Shown here piece by piece: positions 50,601 through 62,600 of a stretch of 64,000 nucleotides of DNA. The notes beneath the pieces were generated by a model that was not told the DNA's origin, did not search any database, and was given only the letters and a program-made list of their open reading frames with translations. The translations under genes were made by a program, and so were the position numbers. Each line of letters begins with the position of its first letter. The stretch's first letter is position 1. Source of the DNA: Parapristionchus giblindavisi (taxonomy: Eukaryota > Nematoda > Chromadorea > Rhabditida > Diplogasteridae); contig CALSFV010000208.1 of NCBI GenBank assembly GCA_943737045.1, forward strand, positions 1,116,001 through 1,180,000. Reading direction: 5' to 3'.

Positions 50601-53600
50601 TTGCGTTTGATAGTGGAGAGGGCATACAGCGCACTTCTGGTTGAGTTTTTTTAACGAAAACACGTTGCCCTGACGAAAAGGCTTATCTTTCTGATTGGTT
50701 GTTGTGCGCATGCGCACAATACAAAATTAAAGTCGGAATAAATGAAATAAACAAAGAAATACGTTTAAAAACACGCAAAAATAAGAGAAAAAAGTTTATC
50801 ACGATTCGCCACACTGCATAGCAGCCCTAATCGTGTCATACTGTAATTTGCAATATTATTTATTTTATCAAGCTATTTATTTTTTTAAATTCCAAACTTT
50901 ATCTGATAAAATAGTTCAGACACAGAGTAATACAACAAAAATAACTTCGACACCTGATATTCAATATTCACGGAGTAATAATTCGATGAGACATGAGGAG
51001 TCACCCGGGGTCACCCCGCGTACCTCATTTTAACTGGGGGAATCTGCTGTACTGTACACTCACCATTAAGAATCATACTCGGCGGCAGAAGGTCAATGAG
51101 CCTTTCGGGTCTGACGAAATTTGGAGGAAAGATGGTGACATGATCCATTGTAGGGAGTGGCTTCAAATATTTCATATTAAATGCTAGTTTGGCAACATAT
51201 TTAATTAATAAGAATAGGCAAAAGTTTGAAGTAAAGTCACTAGTTTAAATTAAATTATTAAATAACTGCAACAATTCTCTATACATCGATCATACGATAA
51301 ATTATTTTGAAAAAATCTTAGCTTACATCAGGAGACGGCGTCATATTGGGTTCCTCTTCCTGTTCCTCTCGTGACTCTTTCGCTTCTTCCGCCAACGGCA
51401 CATCATTATCATAGTACACATCAGGATCTTGGGTGAACTCTACACCATACTCTTCGATGGGCATATCACCATCCAGAATGGGTACTTCACTTCCCGCGCG
51501 CTGTTCCTCTGTCATCGCTACACTCTCATTGTCGTCTTCGTTCTCTTCAGGGATGGCTGCCAGTACATCAGGGGAATGGGACACAACGGGCGTATTCTGA
51601 GCTCCGTCCGGATTGAAGAGTAGCTCCACCTCCGTGTCTAGATCATCATCATCCTCTCCAATTGTCATCATAGGATTCTCTTGTTGCCTTTCAGCATTCG
51701 CTTGAGCGGCTGTGATCGCCATGGCCATAGTGATCCTTCTCTTCTCCTCAGCGGCGAATCGTTTCTCTTCAGCCCTTTTCTGTCTCTCTTCTTCCTTCTT
51801 CTGCCTAATCTCCTCGTCTACCTTTCTTCGCTCTTCCTTATCCATTCTATCTATCTCCTGAGCGCATTCCTCCCTTACTCGAGCTATCGCAGCGATTACT
51901 TCATCTTCTTCTCCCTCTACGAAGGCATCTTCCGGTCCATTGATATCGACGACCGGAGTGTCGGGTCTCTTGGGGACATGGAAGAATGTATGCTGGGTGG
52001 GAGTGACACTACCGGGGATCGATCCCTCTGTGATCGTCAAACTGTCATTGTCCGATTCTCTCTGCAATTGGGCTTCATTAGTGCCAATGACGAATACCAG
52101 GTACCGAAAAGAAAGTGTTTTTTTTCATTTTGAGGAAGAATGAAAGTCTTTTCAAGTGTTGTTTATTCAAGTCAAGCTTAATAATATCTCCTATTGAAAG
52201 CGCAACTCACATCAGAAAGACCAGGAGTTCTTTCCCTATCTGACTCGTTACCAGATAGATGACGATCTCTCGTTAATCTTCTGTCATCTCTTCGTGATTC
52301 CATCAACACTTCTCTCAGAACATCCAACTTTGGTTGCAGTCCAATCTTATCAAACTTCTTAGGTCGATTCATCGTTTTTGGTCGTTGATTCATGGCCTCT
52401 TCTTCCTGTTTCTTCCTCGTGAAATCATTCAAATCAGGCAGAGATTGTTTGAATTCAGGAGGAATAACGACCGTTTCCTTCTCGTCCGTGATCAACTTGT
52501 TCATCAAGAAGTCGAACTTCTGCAAACGACGAAGATTATTAATATCCAGATAATCATAGTAACACAACAAACACAGATCAAACAGTTCAAGTGCTCGATA
52601 ATTTGCAATCATGATGAAGATATGGAAATTAATATTGTCTGTTCTTACCCTTCGAATCTGATGTTCGAGTTCCTTCGGTGTGGTTGGTACGAGCTGCTCT
52701 TTCACAACGAAATCCTCGGGATCACTGTCCGCACTTTCAGGAGTCTGCAATGGAAATCATGCCAACTATTCCCTGTAGGAACATGTGGATAAGTTTTCGA
52801 GTAAACACAGAGTAAGCTTTTAGATGTATCTTCAGTATCTTTTACTTCATCCTTGCATTTTTATGCAAAATATCGCTGTTTTTGTTATCTGTATCATTTG
52901 AGTCAGATTTACCTTAGGTTCCTTCTTTTCAATGCGCAGGCTTATTCTACCCGAGCAGGATTGTGTCCTTCGGAGTGGAACATTGTACTCATCCGCGATG
53001 CTCCTAAATATCTCCATTGAGCCATACGAACTTATTCTTTTGAACCAACTTATAATAGAATTCAAGCTCGCTCAATGCCCTCTGTCTCCATGGATTGGCT
53101 ATGCTCTTCATTCGAGATTTGGAGATCTCTTCTTGGGTCAGAGTAGCGAAGTCCTCAGAGTCACAAGAGCTGCCCAAATAGAGCGATACAGTATCTGAAA
53201 AGTTAGGAATCAGAAATTGTAAAGTGTTTGGAAGGTATTGATTACTCACTAATGGGACCTGATTCTGTGTCAGACTTGGGCTGGAAACAGCCGTAGTTGA
53301 GCGCGTGGAACTTACGGAGCTGAATGGAATTGATTATTTATGGGCATGAAGATTCAGCTATCATCGATTTTTCAATTCTATTCATTTAAGTCTCATCATT
53401 AAAGTATAAATGACTAACCCATCTCTTTTCCCTCTTTTTTCGCTGCTTCTCTCGTCGTCCTTGAGTGATACCCCCAATAGATGGGGAACATCCACTCGAC
53501 GTTATTGGGAACCATCTCTCCTAAATATATATTTAAGAAAATGAATCGTTATTTTTGTGTGACAACAGTGTCTTTAAAAAAGAGGTTATCGAAATCGTTC

Positions 53601-56600
53601 TAGAACTGATTGGTAATAAGAGCGACCCTTGTCACTTTATCACATGAGAGTTCATTTAGCTGTATAACTTCTTATTAGTTTCACTTATAATGCGTCATAA
53701 TCTCTGTGAGGCTCCATTAGGGACCGGATTTAGGCGACTTGCTGGACATGACTTAATGCTAACCTGTTCGTAGTGGATACGAGAACTCATCATCAGGGAA
53801 GATCTTCGATTCGGATCCTGGTTCGACTCCGAGAATAATCTGAATGATTACGGTAATTGTTACTTACTGTTCCATATTTATCTACTTCAGAATAGGGTAC
53901 CAGACCACCGGGCAAGTCCAAAAATATATGAAAAATGAAATAAACACAAAGGAAAGGACGTTTATATTAGACAATTATACTATTATCATGGGCTGGTACT
54001 CCATTCTGAAGTAGTGCCAAAAATTCTTACATCTTCTGCTTCATCAAAGAAAGTTGGCCTCGGTCTCCGATAAATGACCTCACACATTGATTTGCGAGCA
54101 AATGGATTGGTATGGTGATCAAATTTGTCCAGCACCTCAATCTTAAATAGATATTATTAGAAAAGCATAATTATTTTATTCAAGATGTTGACAGAATTCA
54201 TATGTCAACTGCTATTACTATATTCCTACTATTTTGATGAAAATCCACATTAAACATACAACGACTATTAAAAGCAACGTCAATATCAATTGCTTACTCT
54301 ATGTGCAGATGGAGGCCATATACTTCCATTCGAGTAGATCTTGATCGTTCTTCTGATGGGAGCCGTCAGAATGCTCTCTTTTGGACTTCGACGGAACGTA
54401 TCCAGCAGCTTTTGCGTCTATAATTACATCATTCACATCATACAACACAAAATGTTCAAATTAATCTTATACTTTCCAACTGATAACTAAAAATTCGATA
54501 TAAAATAAATAAATTATACTATAAATATTAAAATTTATTAGTACTCACCAATGTCTTTGGTTGTGATTTAACAATGGATGAATTCTGTATGATGGGCCGT
54601 TTGGAATCATTCGACTTCTTTTCTCGCCGTTTCATCCTTTCTTCTTCTTTCTCTTCGGGCGTAGAGATACACCAATCTTGGAGGAGCCTCATCATCTCTG
54701 GGAACGCTCGCTGAAATGAAAATGATGTGAAGCAATAATATCTTGATAATTGTACCATGCATAATAATACATCATATAAACTCACTTCATATTTTGCTTT
54801 CATCGCCCTTTTCTCGTAAAGAAATTCTTCCATATTCAACTTAGCGTCTCTCTTCTTTCTCTGCTTTCTATTTTTGATCTTTGGCGTCTTTCTCGTGTAC
54901 AACTTCGGAGGCAAACAAATGTCTGTCTTAGAGAACAGCGGAAGTTGTCTGATAGGATCGACCTTATTCGGATTAAGTTCGGAGATCGGCAGTGATTCCT
55001 GAAGATAATAATGATAAATATTTATATATTATATTGAATGGAGCAGATGTATTGTTGATGTGTACCTTGTCTAGGTCGTAGAAGGCGTACTTGAATAGAG
55101 GAACATATTCATCCGGCAATCCATTATAGAATGATACTCCCTATAAGTATAATATTATCATAATTTTCAATTCAAATGTAGCTCAATTATTCTATACAAC
55201 ATTTTCCCTTAGACCTTTAAGTGTGGTGAATTGAAGTATGTTATTTTTAATTATAATGGTAATAATAGTACATCATTGATCATTTGTTTACTGAAAAAAA
55301 CATTTGATTTCTTACCTTGGATCGATGAGCTATTCTTCGGTTCTGCCTCTCATTTACATTTGTCGATCCCTTATCCAATTCACAAACAGTTGTAATCTCT
55401 CCCATATAGAGTACTTCAGTCTCATCTTCCGATTGAGGAGGAGGAGTCGTAGATGGAGAGGACCTGCATTTAACCTATTTATATTTCACACCCTTCCTTC
55501 ATCTTTCATTTACAAGTTGGTTCACTTGCTCTCATATCTTTTAAATGCATGATAAATTAAACTTAATAAACTTATTATGGTTTTCTATCTTCTTTGCCGA
55601 GATAAAAGTGTATTGCTATGTTTATTGTTTCAAAATACGTTGAATGCAATTCTATTAATAGTAATAACTTTAAATGGTAACTGACCAATCCTTCTTCTCC
55701 AAGTCACTATCACTTTCACACGTCATGTAGGATCTATCATCATGGGCATAATCATATTTCCTCGGACGACTCATCTTACGAATCATCTCGGAATGATTAC
55801 GATAACGGCGCTAGAATGAGAATAAATTTCTCTTAATTTATAACTACTGTGAACGCGGGAAAGACAGTACTCTGTAAACTTCCCTCACCTCTCTCGAATA
55901 ACAATTTTCAAATGTATCGTAAATGAAGGTTAAAAATTGCATAGAAAACTGACCCCAATGAGATTGCAAATGATTTCCTCGAAGTTGTGAAGAAAGTCGT
56001 TGATATCGTAATCGTATCGACGAACACTCTCACGGAATTGATAGCTGATGATCTCACTCATGTACGTACCCTGAAAATTGGAAATTGATATGATAAACAA
56101 CAATTCAGTGCCAGCTGTTACAATGGTAAACACTTTTCAAAATACATCAAAACGAGAAGTTCTCGTTGTTTAGTGACTAGGGAATTGTAATAATTCGAGT
56201 ATCACACTATCTTGCATAAAATATATGACCGAAACGAACCGTTGAGTCCCTTCTTCTGATTTCTCTCAAGCATTTCTTTGCTTCGTGCTTTGCCTTCCTC
56301 AATTGTCGATTCTTCTCTTGTTCCGTTATTTCGTGTAATCGAATGGCTCGACGAATTCGAAAGATATGATCACACAGACTGCAAAAGATTACATATTGTA
56401 TGTTATATCTGTAACTGGCTCTATTTGATTCTAATCTATGTACTGAGCTGTTCTACTACTAAGAGGTGGTGTTTTATTTTTTCTCGGTGTTTTAGGGTAT
56501 GAATGTATGATAATACCATGTTATAATATTACGATAGGCTTATCAAAGTAAGGAAAGTATGGATGTTATAATAACTTACTCCATACTCTTCTTCAGATAT

Positions 56601-59600
56601 CTCGCTTGGATTCTTCTATTCACTTTCCATCCATAACAATATCTGGTTCGACGACGGAGTTGTTTCCGCTGAAAAAGACATTTGAATTTACATTATTAAA
56701 AATAAAATGCTTCATAGCTACTAACCTTCTTGAAGAATAGCCCATCCATAACAATCGTTAGATCGCTGTTCTCCGCATCATCGAGTATCATTTTAATATC
56801 GGCCATGATCTCGTCATATCCGTCCTCGGCCACCTCTTCAGGCTGTAAAACATAACTCACTACTTCGAATAATGCACATGCAGAGCAACATAAGGTTATT
56901 GTTATGAGTAAACCATGAAATTCAACCGTATGTTTTGAAGAATGGTAAGTTAAAAGCCACCTTCCCAATGGTATACAGAGTGAACATACCAATCGATCAA
57001 CGAGTTGGTCGCGCTTTTTCTTTAGATCAGCTACTCTCTTGTCTCGATCCATCATTCGCTTGAGCAGTGTAGCAGTCTTTTGAATCTATAACAACCGAGT
57101 CTTAGTATCCATTTCCATTGTTTTAAGAAAGACAAGCAAGGCTAGAAGGGAATGAATTGTTGTTAGTATTGAGCAGAGAGAGTGCAATTGAGTTTGTTGG
57201 CAAAACAGTCACACAGATACTCGAATTATTTCGATTTCTTATCATATGTAATCTCGATTTACATTGGCATACAAATATTATAAATATCTTTATTCTGATA
57301 TCGGAAGGAATTGAAGTGTATTTACATAAGTGTGTGTGGGGGTGCAGCACTAGGATAGAAAGAGAGAAGCAAGAGATGCATAATAAATTATGATACTTAC
57401 GTCATGATTTCTCTCGTCCTCAAGTGTTCCCTCCTTGGGTTCGATCAATTCTCCATTGTCGTCGTATTTGAATGTGAGAGGAGGAATGAGGCCTTTCCGA
57501 CGAAACGACTTCATGCTACAATTGACAACACTCAACTACAGACAGACAATGAGACACAACGAAACCCCACTTAAAGGGTCACTATATCGAGTTTTGAAAG
57601 GAAAGAAATGAAGTATAGAAGTTGAAAGATTTGCATTTGGGTTGTTGAAATGAACGAAAGAGTGGGCATAACCAAAAATCTGTGCATAATTATAGCTGAG
57701 ATGCGGTACCATTAAATTAATCATAGAGCTAAAGCTTAGATAAGTTGGTTTGATTTGATTGACACCGGCTGGGAATGTGGAATATTGCTCGGGAATGTAT
57801 ATAAAAGGATTTGGGTATGATAAATGGGGAATATATAACAACAATTCGAATCTATAAAGACTAGCGGGTTGACTATTCAATTAGTTCCATATAAAGTGCT
57901 ATTTATATCACCCATGACCTTCTGTATCGAGAAAGCCACAGCATTATAGACGGATTGAGTTCCCTTTGGGAACATTAAATGAATGATAGCGTCTTCGTCC
58001 ATAGAGTTGAATGCACTCTCTGTACTACTATCGGATGATGGAGAAGAGCTAAGAGGAGGAGTAGGAACATCAGCTAACATTTCAATCTCTCTCGTCTCTC
58101 GGGCAATCAACGCTTCTTCCTTCGCGAAGTCGAACAAATGAGCATTCGCTTCCAACTTTGTCCCGACTATCGGAGGATACTGCAAGAAGAGAAGGTTACT
58201 ATAAGATTGGTGGAAGAAAACGGGCACCGTAATATGGGCACTTTCAGATATATAATGAATAGATACTATTCGCAAGGTACGGTAAACGGGTAAAGTTACG
58301 GTGAGGCTTATTCGAAAAGATTGCCTAATGTACCAAGAGGACTATATACCGTCAAAACGAAAAAAAGTGAAACATTTTTTCAAAAATTTTGAAAAATTTT
58401 GACAAAAGTTCACAAGATTCCCTGTTTGAGCATTTTTCATGATCTTGATGATGTATTATCTAAGGGTTTTCATTGTGGATGTGTTTGCCCAATACAGTTA
58501 TGCACGACAAAAGTGAAAAAAATAATCGGAAAAACTCCACAGCATAATTGGTATACTGTAGCATACTGTAGAATCTTACTGTAAAACTGCTGCCATCGAG
58601 CTTTTTTTCGTCTAATAATGGTTATATATAGCATTACCTGACTTCCTATAACGAATTTGCACTGTTTGGATCTTGGCAAAGATCAGGCTGCAAAAGTGGT
58701 ATACTGTAGAAAATCCTACCGTATACCAGTTTCACAAAACAGCGTTCACAGTGATTTATTTCAAAATTATTCTTCACAGGTAAATTAGGCAAGCTCAGAG
58801 ATGCTCAAATACCCTATTATATAATAAAAAACTAGCAACCCCATTTAGATATCATGATTCAAAATTTTCAAAATCTTGTGAACTTTTGTCAAATTTTTCA
58901 AAAATTTTGACAAATGTTTCACTTTTTTTCGTTTTGACGGTAATGCATGGGAAAGATTTAAGTAATGAGTGAACGGAGCTTACATGGGATTCTTTGTCAC
59001 TGTCCGAAGAGCCCGAATACTTGTCATAGATTTCCTTGGGTACCACAGGGTCCAGTATTCCACGCTTGGGATCACCTAAAATCAATCATAAATCGTTCAC
59101 TGTGTCGCAATGTTGCCATTCAAAGACTATTCAAGGAGTATTAAGCAAAGATAATACCTTTGGTGACTAGTTCAGTGAGGGTCTTCTGTCTTTTCACTTC
59201 CTTTTCAGGCCAATATTCTCGATAATCAAGACCGAGTTCCTCACACGCTCTTCGCTTCTTCAAGAACCGATCACGATTCTTCTTGTACAATTTGTCTCGT
59301 AGTTGTTCTTTCTTTGGCCGATCTTCCTTGCCAGCAAAGGTCTACAAAATACAGATATCTTTGCAGATATATTAAATTTTGGCACTTCTTCCAATATCAA
59401 TATCGCAAGATACGATTTAAAAAAATAAAATGGGAAAGTGCCGCTATCGACCAGGATCCTAATATGCGTAAATAAAATGTGAAATTATATATTACATATA
59501 GTATTTATAATATAGACCCAAAGTAAATTACTCCACATAAAAACTTATTCAACCCTATGGTGAAGACTTACCGATCGCTTGCTCTTTCTCTTCCTTTCCT

Positions 59601-62600
59601 CTTCATCTGTCGTATCAGAATAAACAGGATTGTCCACTTCGAATCTTCGTGGGAATCCAGCATCATGGTCGGTCACATGATTATCCTTGAACAACCTCTC
59701 GAGATAGTCAAATGTGAATCGGTTTCCCTCCGAGTCTTCGACGTGCTTCCTAAGGACGTGCAACGTACTCATGTAGCCTGCAATATTAGTATTTTTTTTA
59801 AATTTAGGTTACATTAACTGCACTAAAATATTCTTGACAAACATAATATATTAGTGTGACTGTAGCGAACTGACCACCAGGGATATCGTGTCCCTTGAAC
59901 TCGCCGAATCCCGCCCTCTTCATCAGTTTCACATTGTTCAGTGCGTTCATGCCAACGATCGATCTGAATTAAGCGAAAGAGGTTACTGTAACAGAACGTA
60001 CTGATGTACCTCATGTACGCAGCCAGATCGGCTACTTCTGGATAACCAGGACGAGGAGGAATGCTAGCGATTTCTGAGCAACGGAAGTCGGGCAGCTGAA
60101 AGCAATTTTCATCCCTTCAGACCAGGACAGGCCCTATCAGCTAATGGATGGGGGGGGGGGGGGGGGGGCGCTAATACATCGTTACAGTGTAGTGTCGACT
60201 CATCGTTACTTTTTTACTTGCTTTTATGTGCCTTCATTTGAACTCAACATGAATTAGTATACCTTCATATAGGCGAGATTGGGTTCAGGCACATCATTGA
60301 GAGATCTGCCCAGTACGATCATGTGATGCGTATGCGAGAAGTTGCACACTGCCTCAGGATCAGTCACTGGTAACTGAATTAACGATCTTGTCCCAGAGCG
60401 TTATTTTTTTTACATTTTTGAGGAAGGGATATTATCATCTACAATATAAATCTAGTATATTAAAGGGTCAATTCCTACAAAACGATGTAGTATACCTCGA
60501 AAACTTTAAAGACTGCGGAGGCATCCTTGTGATTTAGACACTTTTTCGGGTTGTCGCACGCCCCGAACAGCGATCGATTCTGTTATATAAATTTCTTAGG
60601 ATCAGGTAAGATAAATAAAGTCATATAATCAATATTAACCTCAACGAATTGGAATTGATCGGCAGTGTATGGATGAATGACTTTGGGTCGATTGAGAACC
60701 TCGTCTTGTGGATCGATCTCTTCGGCGAACTGCATAAATAAACACTTATTACAAAATAATTACCAATACTACGAGTTTTACTAAATTTTAACAACAAAAT
60801 TAATACTGACATCACTATCATCACTATCGTGCAGTCGAGCACTCCTTAATCGTTGAATGAGAATGTCCTTGTTGTCACTGCTCGGTGGATCACACTTCCC
60901 CTTGACCATATCGAAATACTGAAAGAACAATATATTCAACAACATAGGTGCGCATTCTGTTTTAAGGAAATTAGTATAGAGTTAGTCTAGCATAATACAG
61001 AAAAAGTTAGTATAGAGAAATATTATAATTTGTGGAATGTGGAAAAGGCAAATGTTTACGTTTATCCATCGTGCGGAATTGCCCTTCATAACCTTCTCTT
61101 CTTCAATGAGAATCGCATTCGCAATCTCGTCAATACGCCTGAAAGTGACAAGATTCAATCGAGAAAAAAAGAAACGTTAAATTAAGTATTTTAATTTATT
61201 TTTACTTTTTTGATGTAATGATTTAGCGAAACTTTAGACATAATCTTTGTGTTGCATTTACCTCCATGTGTACTTACTGTTCTTTGAGCATTCTCCTCTT
61301 TTTCGTGTCAGTAATCGATTCTCTCCCAATCGGATCATGAAACTTGGAGTGATCTTCTCGACCTATAACAATCATTCGATTGAAGACGTGTTATGGACAA
61401 CGATCACATCCGAACTGATATAACTTTCCGTTTTGGCCACGCTGTGTCGCAGACAAAGGAAGCGAAAGAGTGTTACCACAGCGGAGTTTCAAATTAGGTT
61501 TCAATTGTGTGATTAAGTAAATTTAAATCTCGTACCTCTCAACTGTTTCAGTGGTCTTCCTTGGACACCATAATAGACATTCCCATTAGATTTGGGAAGA
61601 CGAGACATGTTCAATGGAGCCAATCGATCTACAGTATCCTGCAATATTATTAATGTACTCTGTGTTTGTTGCGGACTTTTTTTTCAAACTTCAACTCCGG
61701 TACCTTAGATGAAATAGTATCATACTTACACCAAAGGAAGGAACGAGTGCTCCAGGTGGAATCTTCTCATCGATATCATCATAATCCGTGTGATCAGAAG
61801 AATCGGAAGGAGCGGGAGAAGGAGGACGAGAATCATCAGTCATGGAGACTGTGTAACGACGCCTCTTACTGTAATATTCAACATGAACATGACTAAGATG
61901 GCCTCAACTCATCCATTTTTCATTTATCCACACTTACTCAACCCTCACTAAATCACATCGATTGATTTTCTTTCTTTTCTATGATATCTTGTAGTCTTTT
62001 TTTCAAGTGCATGTATTATATTAAAGAGACGTATGTATAGTTGACTCACTCTTTCTCTATCACAGTATTATCAGTGAGGGAAGGTTTATCGACGAATCGA
62101 GAATCGAAGATCGGATAGACTACTTCGGCCTTGAGAAGATGACCAGGATAGGTAGAACGAGTACAGATCCTATAATTAATTGGATTAAGCTTAGTTCAGA
62201 TCAACTTTATTGTTGTGTACTGACGCACAACTCGTAGTATTATGAAGTCTTTATTAGAGAGATAGAGAATAGACCGAACTAAGGGGAATAGAATAGAACA
62301 AGAATGAATTATAATGATTCTTACAACATGTGGCGGTATTTACATATATTATAATAGGGAAATGCATTATTCAAATAGGTCTTGTACGCTAGGTCAAGCT
62401 ACAATAACTTGGTAGCGTACATAGCATTTATTAAAAATGGTTATGAAACTAGATTTTTCATTCCGCGCTTCATGCTTGATGCAAAACGTACTAGAACACC
62501 TGTAGACATACCTCAAGGGTCGCTGTAGGTCCTCCACTTCGGCATTCTTATGATACACCAGTGGATTTCGTTCTTCTTCTCTCCTTTCTTCACTACGAGC

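Larger units (their letters stand above)
47664..57535 (-). other. Second half of the extra central region (31 exons)
   Basis: Exons 57401-57535, 56990-57085, 56726-56842, 56580-56668, 56240-56378, 55954-56070, 55686-55810, 55316-55463, 55066-55140, 54786-54998, 54549-54710, 54298-54417, 54031-54141, 53419-53520, 53250-53319, 53050-53194, 52913-53003, 52649-52744, 52211-52519, 51327-52061, 51064-51160, 50036-50151, 49779-49940, 49440-49628, 49177-49266, 49066-49130, 48704-48953, 48581-48634, 48409-48513, 48185-48310, 47664-47722. The 735-nt exon encodes a Glu/Arg/Lys helix (KVDEEIRQKKEEERQKRAEE) and an acidic tail. Proline motifs RPPTPPPQ and RPPTPPRPAPPYL recur, and 48704-48953 encodes a very acidic tract. 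Confidence 0.65.

Noticed and set aside
51681..52143. Plus-strand open frames opposite the large exon 51327-52061
   Set aside because: Antisense shadows of a long Glu/Lys/Arg coding exon.
53726..53840. tRNA-like block with a GGTTCGACTCC B box on the plus strand
   Set aside because: About 115 nt, too long for a tRNA without a defined intron; only four acceptor pairs form and the A box is poor. Possibly a SINE, not called.
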